DNA of 64,000 nt from JAJEBT01 sp965221485. GTDB lineage: Bacteria > Pseudomonadota > Alphaproteobacteria > MPNO01 > UBA830. This document shows, one piece after another, positions 44,087 through 53,038 of the stretch. A model generated the notes under the pieces. The model was not told the origin of the DNA and searched no databases. It saw only the letters and a program-made list of their open reading frames with translations. The first letter of the stretch is position 1, and every line of letters begins with the position of its first letter. The stretch lies in contig OZ244893.1 of assembly GCA_965221485.1 (NCBI GenBank), positions 2,976,001 through 3,040,000 of the forward strand, read 5' to 3'. The translations under genes were made by a program, and so were the position numbers.

Positions 44087-45469
44087 GTGATGACACAAAA
44101 CACCGGACCCACCATGCTCACGATCCTCAACCCCTTTGACCTTGCAGCTGTCGACACAATGGAAGAGGACAGCCCCGAAGCCGTAACGAAGGCCCTGGCC
44201 CAGGCTCGGGAATGGCACAGGGACCGGCGTCGCTGGCTATCGGCTGAACAGAGAATCGCCGTGCTGGAAGCAGCCGCTGATCTGGCCGAGGCCCGCAAGG
44301 CTGCTCTGGAATCGATCACTGTTCGCGAGTCCGGAATGCTGCTGAGGGATGCCAGAAGCAGTCTGGCGCATGTCATCAACCTGATGCGGCACCATGCCGC
44401 GCTCCTTCGAAGCAATCGGCAAGAGGAATCAATGCGATGGCCGGAGTTGTCACGGCTCGGTGTTCTCGCCGGCCAGGATCCGGCCGGGTTGATCCTTGCC
44501 ACCAGCACCTCGATCGATCCGCTCAATCCGGCCGTGCGACAAATCATTCCTGCAGTGGCTGTCGGCTGTCCGATTATCGCAAGACTGAACCCTGCGGCAC
44601 CTCTGACGAGCCGTGCACTGACCGCGATCCTGCGCGAAGCGGGCCTCCCGGCCGGTTGGGCCTGGTGCTGGGTCACGGTCGCTGATCCACCAGCCGGGAC
44701 AATTCCGGGTCTTTCCGAAGTGGACATGTACAGCCATGTCGGTCCGGTTCCCGCAAACGGGGTGAAGCTCCAATCCTCAGTTGCAGCGATCCATCGGTTT
44801 GATGACAGCGAGCGGTCGAACGCCATCGTTGCCGGTGATGTCGACGTTTATGAAGTTCGCGACTCACTTTTGCCAGGCTGTTTCCTGCATGCAGGGCAGG
44901 CGCATGGAAGCGTTCAGAGAGTGTTCGCTCATGCCCGTGTTGCCTCCCGACTTGCAACGCAAATGGCAATGCGGGCATCAGGGCTCCGCGTCGGTGATCC
45001 TCTCGACGACAAGGTTGAAATGGGACCTCTCATCAACCCGGAGAGAGCGGACCATCTGAACGATCTCATCCATGAAGCTGTCGCCGGAGGCGCACAACTG
45101 CTGACCGGCGGAGAACGACTGACCGGGTCTCTCTATGCCCCGACAGTCCTGTTCAATCCTCCGCCGGAGTGCCGGCTCATGACGGCCAATGCCCCTGGAC
45201 CCGTTACCTGCGTCACACCCTGGTTCGAAGTCGATGACATGCTTCAGCGAGTCAACACCTTTACCACCGGCACCAGGGTCGCGGTCTATGGCCGCGACAT
45301 GGGAGCTACCCTGGAAATCGCTCGTAGCGTCACGGCCGCGACAGTCACAGTCAATGAACCACCGACCGCCGTCCAGGACCCGCCCGTCCCCGGACATTTT
45401 CAACGGTCCAGGCGATTGGTGATACGCACACAACCGCTTCAGTTACGGATTGATCCCGAACCTGCGTGA
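44087..45469 (+). CDS. aldehyde-dehydrogenase-like protein lacking catalytic residues
   Basis: 460 residues from GTG 44087 (ATG 44090 follows directly). The overall ALDH fold is clear: N-terminal EREW-type helices, NPAAPLTSRALTAILREAGLPAGW (split, about 168-191), RVGDPLDDKVEMGPLINPERAD (about 297) and NAPGPVTCVTPW. Key residues are replaced: the nucleophilic Cys of the NAGQVC motif is His273 (HAGQAH), the ELGGK Glu is absent, the cofactor Lys of the KP motif is Asn168, and the EVFGPV Glu is lost. It is probably catalytically inactive as a dehydrogenase. Divergent from the HtrA-like gene, 151 bp apart. Confidence 0.85.
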   Translation: MMTQNTGPTMLTILNPFDLAAVDTMEEDSPEAVTKALAQAREWHRDRRRWLSAEQRIAVLEAAADLAEARKAALESITVRESGMLLRDARSSLAHVINLMRHHAALLRSNRQEESMRWPELSRLGVLAGQDPAGLILATSTSIDPLNPAVRQIIPAVAVGCPIIARLNPAAPLTSRALTAILREAGLPAGWAWCWVTVADPPAGTIPGLSEVDMYSHVGPVPANGVKLQSSVAAIHRFDDSERSNAIVAGDVDVYEVRDSLLPGCFLHAGQAHGSVQRVFAHARVASRLATQMAMRASGLRVGDPLDDKVEMGPLINPERADHLNDLIHEAVAGGAQLLTGGERLTGSLYAPTVLFNPPPECRLMTANAPGPVTCVTPWFEVDDMLQRVNTFTTGTRVAVYGRDMGATLEIARSVTAATVTVNEPPTAVQDPPVPGHFQRSRRLVIRTQPLQLRIDPEPA

Positions 45470-45895
45470 TCCTCCAATATGGTGACGAAAATCCGTTTGC
45501 AGCTTTTCTGATCTGTCAGGGACCGGGGCAAGGGGACGAGAGCCCAAACACAACCTGATCCGCGGTGATCTGCAGCCAACGGGTGTCATACCCGGCGCTC
45601 TGCGAAGCATGAGCCGAGGGTTGCAGGGATTTCGGTCCCATCGAAACATGACACGATCAAGATCGGCCATGACGTCAGAAAGCTTCTTGCAGGCGCAGCG
45701 ATTCAGAGAAGGCCATCGCTGGAAACGGGGTGGCGAAGCACTGGTCACCGGGCAGCCTCGTCCGAGTTACTGGCGCGGCAGGTTCCGTCCAGTATGATTT
45801 CAATGTAGAGTATGCGTGCCGGAAACGTTCGAGCACCGGCACATCTTGCCACGGGGCTCTGTTCAGGATCCCCGGGAAAATATCAGGGGAACCAC
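45470..45895. other. intergenic region before dienelactone hydrolase
   Basis: About 425 bp. The dienelactone hydrolase frame is open from 45812 but family-like sequence begins at 45896. No hairpin or gene was found. Confidence 0.45.
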
Positions 45896-46570
45896 ATGGG
45901 ACAGACGATTTCTCTCACTGCAGCTGACGGCCATGTTTTTGACGCCTTTGAGGCCCAACCGACAGGGCAGGCCAAGGGTGGACTGGTGGTCATTCAGGAG
46001 ATTTTTGGAATCAATGGCCAGATCCGCAGGACGGTGGATTATTTTGCCAGCCAGGGATATCTGGCGGTTGCACCGGCCCTGTTCGACCGGATCGAGAAGG
46101 GCATTGACCTCGGATACAATGAGGACGATTTCGCCAAGGGCCGTGCAACACGCGGTCAGATCACTGACGAGTGGATCACGGCGGATATCGGCGCCGCCGT
46201 ACAGAAAGCATCGGCCGCCGGCAAGGTTGGTGTGATCGGCTTCTGCTTTGGCGGTTATGCAACCTATGTAGCTGCCTGCACCGTCGACGGTGTCGCGGCA
46301 GCCATGCCCTTCTACGGTGGCGGCATTGCTGCCAAGGTAGGGGAAATGACCCCGAGGTGTCCCACGCAATTCCATTTTGGCGACAAGGACGCGGCGATCC
46401 CGCTTGACGACCTTCAGAAGATCCGTGATGCCCTCCAGGATTGCCCGCTCTATGTCTACGATGATGCGGGACACGGATTTACATGTGACGACCGGGATGC
46501 CTATAACCCCGGCGCTACGGAGCGATCCTACGCACGAGCTCTGGCCTGGATGGCCGAGCACGCCTCGTGA
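45896..46570 (+). CDS. dienelactone hydrolase family protein
   Basis: 224 residues from ATG 45896, preceded by AGGGGA. Alpha/beta hydrolase with a Cys nucleophile: GVIGFCFGGYATY (Cys about 119), VVIQEIFGING (Glu about 37), HFGDKDAAIPL (Asp about 166) and YDDAGHGFTC (His about 197), the complete Cys-Asp-His triad of carboxymethylenebutenolidase. It opens dienelactone rings in modified ortho-cleavage of aromatics, but paralogues act on many esters. Proximity to the aromatic block is suggestive only. Confidence 0.88.
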   Translation: MGQTISLTAADGHVFDAFEAQPTGQAKGGLVVIQEIFGINGQIRRTVDYFASQGYLAVAPALFDRIEKGIDLGYNEDDFAKGRATRGQITDEWITADIGAAVQKASAAGKVGVIGFCFGGYATYVAACTVDGVAAAMPFYGGGIAAKVGEMTPRCPTQFHFGDKDAAIPLDDLQKIRDALQDCPLYVYDDAGHGFTCDDRDAYNPGATERSYARALAWMAEHAS

Positions 46571-46804
46571 TCCTGCGCTGAACTCCCGGTTTTCGACCGG
46601 CCTGTTTCAACTCCGGTGCGAACCGCAATCCGCGAGGGTTGTGGTTCGAGCCATCTTCAGACGCTGGCATACGGCAAGCTGCCCCGGGAACCATCCATGC
46701 GCATCAACAGGGCGGTCTGATCACATTGGGGCGTGGGGAAACCGGATCCGGGCGCGGCATGGTTCATGCTCCCCTGGGCACCCGGGCCGAACCCGTGTGG
46801 CGCC

Positions 46805-48048
46805 TCACGCCAGGTCGTTCACAATGGGCAGCTTCCTCAGGTGCGAATCGATCATGTTCCGCCATTCGGACTTGAGTGGGAGATGCGCCTGTTCCGTAGC
46901 CCGAACGTCATGAAAACGCTCGACAGTCTCGGCTGCAGTGTCGAGGAAAGGTCCTGGGGACAGCCGTGCCTTTTCGGCCAGCCGTGACAGTTCCTCGGGA
47001 GAGAATCTGTCACGGCGTCGTGTTCGCTCGAATTTCAATGCTGCTTCGTCATCCTTCACGAAGACTATCGTGCTGAGAAAATCACAGGATCGCGCCATCT
47101 TCGGCGTGCGGCCATCCGGATAGATCAGTGACCAATTCTTCGAGTGCATGTCGGCGTTGCCGATCGTTGCGGTAAAGACAAGTCGACGGACAAATTCCTC
47201 CACTTCATGTGCGTCCGTCTGTATGTCAAGGACATAGGCAATATTGCGGGCGGTGGCTTTCTTGTATTTGTCGTCGGGGTAAGCACCGAAGACTTGCGCA
47301 AAATCCTCCGCGTGGATGAGGCCATTTTCTCTGCAGTCAACGCGTCGAACGACATAGGATTGCCGGCCTCGAAGGGAACCCAAATCATCGGGAAGTGCCT
47401 TGATATACTTCGTTTCCACCAATCGGAATTCGGGCACATCAATTCCGGTGAGACGCGCCAGAGTCATCATTGCTAATTCGTTCTCGGGAAAGCCACCAAA
47501 GCGGCTGCACGGAAGCTTGAGGATCCAGGAACCGCCGATACCCGCGGCCGGAACTGTCAAGCCGCAAGCCTTCCCATATTCCTTTACGACCGAGAATTTG
47601 AGCTGTACCCCTGCAAGGGAGAAATGCAACGGACCTTTACGCCGCGCCGAACGGGCAACAGAAGGGATATCTTCGAGCGAGGGGGGCCACGCCTCACCTT
47701 TCGCCGGAATAACCGTCACCGCACCAGGCAGGTCGTGACCCAACGACCACAGGAGAATGAACTCACGCTGCGGATCCAATTCGGCCCGCGCCGCCAGGTA
47801 ATCGCAAAGATAACCCTCGGTGAGCAGATTGGAGACGTATGGCAGCAGGCGCCGCTGCGTCGCTGGCAACTGCGTCAGGGGATGTCCATGAGCGCCTTTG
47901 AAGGAGAGGCTCAGAATCGGCGCGTTTTCATCAGCGGCATGGTCCCCTGCAAAAGCAAAATGGTTCGAGCGAACCCGATATTTGTGAGCGTTCCAATACG
48001 GCGTCCATGCAGCCGGACTTCAAGGACAGTAACCGGCGAATCCGTCAA
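46805..48048 (-). pseudogene. hipA: HipA-like serine/threonine kinase, frameshifted
   Basis: The 3' part (to about 47970) encodes the HipA kinase fold: HFSLAGVQLKFSVV, SWILKLPCSRFGG, NELAMMTLARLTGIDVPE and the catalytic IGNADMHSKNWSL (His-Asn-Asp region). The in-frame part can only start at a TTG (47869), inside the domain. The missing N terminus, LEVRLHGRRIGTLTN, is encoded upstream in another frame, starting at TTG 48048 after AGGAGAA. A one-base frameshift near 47963-47985 would rejoin them into about 414 residues, the normal HipA length. No hipB-like antitoxin is visible upstream. Real pseudogene or assembly error cannot be decided here. Confidence 0.72.
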
Positions 48049-48513
48049 GGTTGTTCTCCTCGTCAAGCGCATAGGCCGGGCGCTGGATTGGCAGGTTCAC
48101 TTCGGGAAGACCCGCAGGGCGACGGCCAATCTTGCGCAATGCCCGCCCGGCACGCTTCAGGGGAACGGCAACGCAGTTCAAATCACCGCTGCCAGCACGG
48201 GACAGACCCCGCAGCCGGCTTAAAATTGACAGCGATGTTTGGAACGCTTCCAGGATCTCGATAAGCAGGCTCCGGAAGAAATCAGACGGAACCGCTGAAG
48301 CGATGTGGAGAACAACACCTGTTGTTCGAGGAACTCACAGTCACAGGAATCGCGCCACAGCTCGCGGCTGGCCCAGCCGGTGAGTTCCGGATCGAACGGA
48401 TGCGCAATAACAGCGCCATCCAAGGGCTACATCATCCACAACGCGGCACACGCTGCGGAGAACCGGCATGTCACCATCACGGGCAAACAGCCCTGGGCTT
48501 CCCTCCGCCCGGA
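48049..48513. other. region between hipA remnant and mtnP
   Basis: About 465 bp with no recognised gene. Minus-strand frames contain no HipB-like helix-turn-helix and no adenine phosphoribosyltransferase. A frame without a usable start runs through much of it and could be decayed coding sequence. Confidence 0.4.
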
Positions 48514-49395
48514 CTAAAGAACCCGCCCCGCAACGGCGTCCAGCCGGGACAGGACATCAGGATCCCGATGCTCCGGGGTGGTGATGATGGCGTAATCCAG
48601 AGCCGTGTGGCAGCCCGCCCAGCATGTCTCTGCGCGCTGGCTCAAGCGCGGAAGCAAGGCTTTCACAAGATCGCAGGCCTTCGCCGCGTTGTCATGAAGT
48701 ACCTTTATGACGTTTTCCACCGATACATCGTCGTGATGAGGATGCCAGCAGTCATAATCGGTCACCATGGCAATGGTCGCGTAACACATCTCGGCTTCCC
48801 GGGCCAGTTTCGCCTCCGGCATATTGGTCATGCCGATCACATCACAACCCCAGGAGCGATAGAGCTCGCTTTCAGCCCGGCTCGAGAACTGGGGGCCTTC
48901 CATGGCGAGATAGGTGCCGCCGACACTGTAGGGAATGGCAAGATCATTCAATGCGAGGGCAATTTCCCCGCCGAGGCGAGCGCAAACCGGATCGGCCATT
49001 GAGACATGCGCCACGCAGCCCGGGCCAAAAAAACTCTTGCGCCGGGCAAATGTACGGTCGATGAACTGGTCCACAATGACAAAATGGCCAGGCCCAAGAG
49101 ACTCCTTCAATGAGCCTACCGCGCTGATCGAAAGAACATCCGTCACGCCAAGGCGTTTCAGCGCATCAATGTTGGCCTGAAAATTCAGGTCTGACGGCGG
49201 CAAGACGTGCCCCGGACCGTGCCGGGGAAGGAAGACGACGCGAAGACCTTCAAACTCCCCGCACAAGAGGGGCCCCGACGGACGTCCGAAGGGGCTTTCA
49301 ATTTCACGCCACTCCGCGTTTTCGAAACCGTCGATCTGATAGAGGCCGCTTCCGCCGATGATGCCGATGATGGGCGGTGTCCCGGGCTGCGACAT
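48514..49395 (-). CDS. mtnP: S-methyl-5'-thioadenosine phosphorylase
   Basis: 293 residues. Releases adenine from methylthioadenosine in methionine salvage. PNP/MTAP family motifs: IGIIGGSGLYQIDGFE at the N terminus, FLPRHGPGHVLPPSDLNFQAN (about 55-75), YLAMEGPQFSSRAESELYRS (about 166) and DVIGMTNMPEAKLAREAEMCY (about 188). AAGGAAA precedes the ATG. Located downstream of the bc1 operon, as in several alphaproteobacteria, where an adenine phosphoribosyltransferase gene often accompanies it; none is seen here. Confidence 0.95.
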   Translation of the reverse strand: MSQPGTPPIIGIIGGSGLYQIDGFENAEWREIESPFGRPSGPLLCGEFEGLRVVFLPRHGPGHVLPPSDLNFQANIDALKRLGVTDVLSISAVGSLKESLGPGHFVIVDQFIDRTFARRKSFFGPGCVAHVSMADPVCARLGGEIALALNDLAIPYSVGGTYLAMEGPQFSSRAESELYRSWGCDVIGMTNMPEAKLAREAEMCYATIAMVTDYDCWHPHHDDVSVENVIKVLHDNAAKACDLVKALLPRLSQRAETCWAGCHTALDYAIITTPEHRDPDVLSRLDAVAGRVL

Positions 49396-49459
49396 GGTCT
49401 GGTTTCCTTGCAGACGACCGTGATCCTGCTATGCGTCACGCCGTAACAAAATACGTGTG

Positions 49460-49840
49460 TCAGGCAGGCTCATGGCAAACCGCCTGCAACTTGTTGCCGT
49501 CTGGATCGCGCACATAGGCGCCGTAATAGTCCTCGTGATAGTGCGGACGGAGCCCCGGCGCGCCTTCATCCGTCCCTCCCGCAGCCATTGCGGCAGAATG
49601 AAAGGCATCAACGTGGCCGCGGCTCGGCGCGAGGAAGGCCACATGGACACCGTTGCCAGTCGTGGCCTGACCACCGTCGAAGGGACTGACAACGCAAAAC
49701 ATGTCCCGGCCGTCAGCCACATAGGCAATGATTTGATCGCGGGTAAAGCGGCGACTCAACCCGATTTCGGCAAGGACATTGTCATAGAACCTGCCGGACC
49801 GCTCGAGATCGTTGCTTCCCACCGTGACGTGGCTGTACAT
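49460..49840 (-). CDS. small VOC (glyoxalase-like) protein
   Basis: 126 residues from ATG 49840 (GGAGGAAAGG upstream). One glyoxalase/bleomycin-resistance module pair: MYSHVTVGSNDLERSGRFYD, HVAFLAPSRGHVDAFH, and YYGAYVRDPDGNKLQAVCH. The pattern fits the lactoylglutathione-lyase-like group common in alphaproteobacteria, but metal ligands differ (His4 and Gln about 120), so no reaction is assigned. It is 27 bp downstream of the cytochrome c1 gene on the same strand. Confidence 0.82.
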   Translation of the reverse strand: MYSHVTVGSNDLERSGRFYDNVLAEIGLSRRFTRDQIIAYVADGRDMFCVVSPFDGGQATTGNGVHVAFLAPSRGHVDAFHSAAMAAGGTDEGAPGLRPHYHEDYYGAYVRDPDGNKLQAVCHEPA

Positions 49841-49867
49841 CGCCTTTCCTCCGAACAGCAATCCGTA

Positions 49868-50656
49868 TCAGGGCCTGGTCTGATGAAGATTGGACCACAC
49901 CCGGCGTTTCACGACATACAACAGGCCTGTGAGCAGCAACAGGAACAGGACGACCTTGATGCCCATCCGCTTGCGCTCTTCCAGTTCGGGCTCGGACGTC
50001 CAGGCGAGAAAGGCCGTCACATCCCGGGCCTGTTGTGCCGTGGTCGCCTTGGTCCCATCTGCATATTCAACACCATCCTCAAACAGCGGTTGCGCCATTG
50101 CAATCATGTTTCCGGAATAAGCCCGGTTATATGACATGCCGTCGGGCATCTCCATGTCTGCCGGCGGTTCCTCAAAACCTGTCAGCAGGCCATAGATGTA
50201 GTCGGCGCCGCCAAGGCGCGCCTTGACAATCAATGACAGGTCCGGCGGAAGGGCACCGTTGTTGGCAACACGGGCCGCATTGTCATTTGGAAACGGCGAC
50301 ACGAAACGGTCCGACGGTTTCCCCGGACGCTCGAACATTTCGCCTTCTTCATCGGGTCCGTCCTCGACCTCAACGGATGCTGCGATCTCCTTGACCTGGT
50401 CTTCAGACAGACCGATGTCCATCAGATTGCGGTAAGCCACCAGCCGCAGGCCGTGACAGGCTGCACAGACTTCCTGATAAACCTGAAGACCGCGCTGAAG
50501 CTGAGCCCGGTCGAAGCCGCCGAACAATCCCGAAAATGACCAGTGCTGACGAACAATTTCAGCTCCCTCACCGGCAGCGGAGGCCGGGGACACGGTTCCC
50601 GCAGCCAGAGCGGCAACAAGGGAGAAAGCACCGAAAAAATCACGAATCTGTTTCAT
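49868..50656 (-). CDS. petC: cytochrome c1 of the bc1 complex
   Basis: 262 residues from ATG 50656, which overlaps the cytochrome b stop by one base (TGATG). It has a Sec signal peptide (MKQIRDFFGAF to about PASAA-G), the haem c motif C64-AA-C67-H68, the axial Met in MIAMAQPLFEDG (about 204), and a C-terminal membrane anchor (IKVVLFLLLLTGLLYVV). It passes electrons from the Rieske protein to cytochrome c. Single-haem, normal-length form, not the cytochrome b/c1 fusion found in some rhizobia. Confidence 0.96.
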   Translation of the reverse strand: MKQIRDFFGAFSLVAALAAGTVSPASAAGEGAEIVRQHWSFSGLFGGFDRAQLQRGLQVYQEVCAACHGLRLVAYRNLMDIGLSEDQVKEIAASVEVEDGPDEEGEMFERPGKPSDRFVSPFPNDNAARVANNGALPPDLSLIVKARLGGADYIYGLLTGFEEPPADMEMPDGMSYNRAYSGNMIAMAQPLFEDGVEYADGTKATTAQQARDVTAFLAWTSEPELEERKRMGIKVVLFLLLLTGLLYVVKRRVWSNLHQTRP

Positions 50657-51972
50657 CAGGCAGGCTCCGTTGCCGGTGCCGCCGCAGCACCGCGACCGCC
50701 AAGGACCGGCTCGGAAATACTGGTCGGAATCGGCTTCGGTTTTTCGAACATCGCGAGTAGCGGAATGACAACAATGAAATGGAGGAAATAGTAGGCCGTG
50801 GCCACTCTGCCGATCAGGATAAAGTACCCTTCCGCCGGATTGGCGCCAACCCAGCCCAGTACCACACAAACAACCAGGAACAACCAGAAGAACTGGCGGT
50901 ACAGCGGCCTGAACCTGGCCGACCGGACCGGTGAACGATCCAGCCACGGCATCAGGAACAGCACAGCAATCGAACCAAACATCGCGATGACACCAGCAAG
51001 CTTTGCATCAACAATGATGAAGCCCATCCAGCTGGTCACCCACCCCCCGATGAAGTTGTCGGGAACCGCGCGCAGGATCGCGTAGAAAGGAAGAAAATAC
51101 CATTCCGGCACGATATGGGCGGGTGTCAGGAGCGGGTTCGCAGGGACGTAGTTGTCAGGGTGACCGAAAAAATTCGGGGCAAAGAACAGGAACCCGGCAA
51201 ACAGGACCAGGAACACCCCCAGACCAAACATGTCCTTGACCGTGTAATAGGGATGAAAGGGAATGACATCCTGGTCTCCCTTTGTATCAATGCCTACGGG
51301 GTTGTTGGAGCCATGAACATGCAGGGCCCAGATATGCAAAACGACAACGCCGACAATCACAAAGGGCAGGAGATAATGCAGGCTGTAGAACCGGTTCAGG
51401 GTAGGATTGTCCACCGAAAAACCGCCCCACAGAAGCGTCACGATCCAGTCACCGATGCCCCACGGAATGGCCGAGAACAGATTGGTGATCACCGTGGCAC
51501 CCCAAAAACTCATCTGTCCCCAGGGCAGCACATAGCCCATGAAGGCGGTGGCCATCATCAGCAGCAGGATGACGACGCCGAGGATCCAAAGGAGCTCTCG
51601 CGGCGCCTTGTAGGAACCGAAATAGAGGCCGCGGAATATATGGATGTAAACGACAATGAAGAAGGCCGAGGCCCCATTCATATGCATGTACCGGATAAGC
51701 CAGCCGTAGTTCACGTCGCGCATTGTGCGCTCGACCGAATCGAACGCAAGAGCGGCGTGCGGAGTGTAATGCATCGCCAGGGTAATGCCCGTGACGATCA
51801 TGAGCACCAGAATAATTCCGGCCAGGGATCCGAAGTTCCACCAGTAGTTCAGGTTTCGGGGAGTGGGATACTCGTAGAGCTCATGACTCATGAAGGAAAA
51901 TACGGGAAGACGATAATCGACCCACTTTACGAGCCGCATTTCCATCCAGGCAGGTTTCTGAAACTGCGCCAT
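50656..51972 (-). CDS. petB: cytochrome b of the bc1 complex
   Basis: 438 residues from ATG 51972. Eight membrane helices with the two haem-b His pairs (GWLIRYMHMNGASAFF/YIHIFRG and FYSLHYLLPFV/VLHIWALHVHGS), the Qo-site PEWY (IVPEWYFLPFYAILRA, about 285) and the GYVLPWGQMSFWGATVITN segment. A GAGGA signal lies about 10 nt upstream, overlapping the Rieske stop. Contiguous with petA and petC as a bc1 operon. Confidence 0.97.
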   Translation of the reverse strand: MAQFQKPAWMEMRLVKWVDYRLPVFSFMSHELYEYPTPRNLNYWWNFGSLAGIILVLMIVTGITLAMHYTPHAALAFDSVERTMRDVNYGWLIRYMHMNGASAFFIVVYIHIFRGLYFGSYKAPRELLWILGVVILLLMMATAFMGYVLPWGQMSFWGATVITNLFSAIPWGIGDWIVTLLWGGFSVDNPTLNRFYSLHYLLPFVIVGVVVLHIWALHVHGSNNPVGIDTKGDQDVIPFHPYYTVKDMFGLGVFLVLFAGFLFFAPNFFGHPDNYVPANPLLTPAHIVPEWYFLPFYAILRAVPDNFIGGWVTSWMGFIIVDAKLAGVIAMFGSIAVLFLMPWLDRSPVRSARFRPLYRQFFWLFLVVCVVLGWVGANPAEGYFILIGRVATAYYFLHFIVVIPLLAMFEKPKPIPTSISEPVLGGRGAAAAPATEPA

Positions 51973-51983
51973 TCCGGTCATCC

Positions 51984-52550
51984 TCATCCAATCCGGACGA
52001 TGTCGTCGTCGAGAAAGACATAACCGGGAACTTCAAGATTTCGGGGTGCCGGTCCTTTCCGAATGCGACCTGAAGAATCATAATGCGAGCCGTGGCACGG
52101 ACAGAACCAGCCGTCATACTCACCGCGCGCTTCTCCGGCCGAAGTGCCAAGCGGGATGCATCCGAGATGGGTGCACACACCGACCAGGATGAGCCATTCA
52201 GCCTTTTGCGTTCGTTCGTCGTCTGTCTGCGGGTCGATCAGATCGTCTGCCGACACTGACCGGGCTTCATCGATTTCCGCCTGAGTCCGATGACGTATGA
52301 AGACCGGTTTGCCGCGCCACTTAACCTTGATCGCCTGACCGACTTCAATCGCTGAGAGATCGACCTCGACCGAGGCCAGGGCCAGCGTGTCCGCTGCCGG
52401 GTTCATCTGGTGAATGAAAGGCCATGCGACCGCTCCCATACCGATAACACCGAGCGCGCCGGTGACCAGTGTAAGAAAGTCGCGCCTGTTCTCGCCATCA
52501 TCTGTTCCGTCGTCACGGCCGCCTGCCGTCACTGCGCTGGTTTCAGCCAT
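51984..52550 (-). CDS. petA: ubiquinol-cytochrome c reductase Rieske iron-sulfur subunit
   Basis: 188 residues from ATG 52550 (GTG at 52571 is an alternative). A twin-arginine-type N-terminal anchor (RRDFLTLVTGALGVIGMGAV, about 23-42) is followed by the [2Fe-2S] ligands in CTHLGCIPLG (about 129) and CPCHGSHYDSSGRI (about 149), the disulphide-containing mitochondrial/bc1 type. First gene of petABC. Confidence 0.97.
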   Translation of the reverse strand: MAETSAVTAGGRDDGTDDGENRRDFLTLVTGALGVIGMGAVAWPFIHQMNPAADTLALASVEVDLSAIEVGQAIKVKWRGKPVFIRHRTQAEIDEARSVSADDLIDPQTDDERTQKAEWLILVGVCTHLGCIPLGTSAGEARGEYDGWFCPCHGSHYDSSGRIRKGPAPRNLEVPGYVFLDDDIVRIG

Positions 52551-53038
52551 ACTCCCAACCTTTTCGCTCACACATCACGAAGTTCCTGCAACTCTGATGC
52601 CAGTGCGATCCTGACAGACCCTGGACCTCGGAAGCCGGCATCAGGGCAGGACCACTTCCCGGAACCTGCCACCGCTGCGCCGGGGAAGCTCCACCGACAA
52701 TTGTTCCGCACGCGGTATAATCCAATTCGGAACGCATGCAAAGAGAGGCGTTCAGGATTTGCTGTATTTCAACGCCAGTCCCGGCAGGAGTCGGTCGCCA
52801 ACATCTTTGCCGCCGCGGCCGCGAGGGAATCACCATCCGGCCATTCCCACCAAGACTGCAAGGCGAGACGACGCTGCAGTACAGATGCATTGACCAGAGC
52901 GGACAGGCTGCATGCAGAACCGGGACATGCAAGAGATAATGATCTTGCCGCCAGTCCGGCTTCGGACGCCATCGCAAGCACGGCACCCGCCGCCCATCCG
53001 CTGCTTCGAAGAAGAGGGCTGGCAGCCGGGGTCCTTGC
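52551..53038. other. upstream region of petABC
   Basis: About 490 bp between petA and the 3' end of anmK. No gene recognised. A candidate promoter is entered separately. Confidence 0.45.
52714..52741 (-). promoter_or_regulatory. candidate petABC promoter
   Basis: On the minus strand, TTGCAT (52741-52736) and TATACC (52719-52714) with 16 nt between. The leader would be about 155 nt. Confidence 0.3.

Noticed and set aside
48220..48423. 67-codon minus-strand frame considered as a HipB antitoxin
   Set aside because: No helix-turn-helix pattern, wrong spacing to hipA, and no plausible ribosome binding site.
52701..52721. plus-strand TATAAT at 52716-52721 as a promoter
   Set aside because: No -35 box at proper distance and no gene downstream on that strand; the minus-strand reading toward petA is more sensible.
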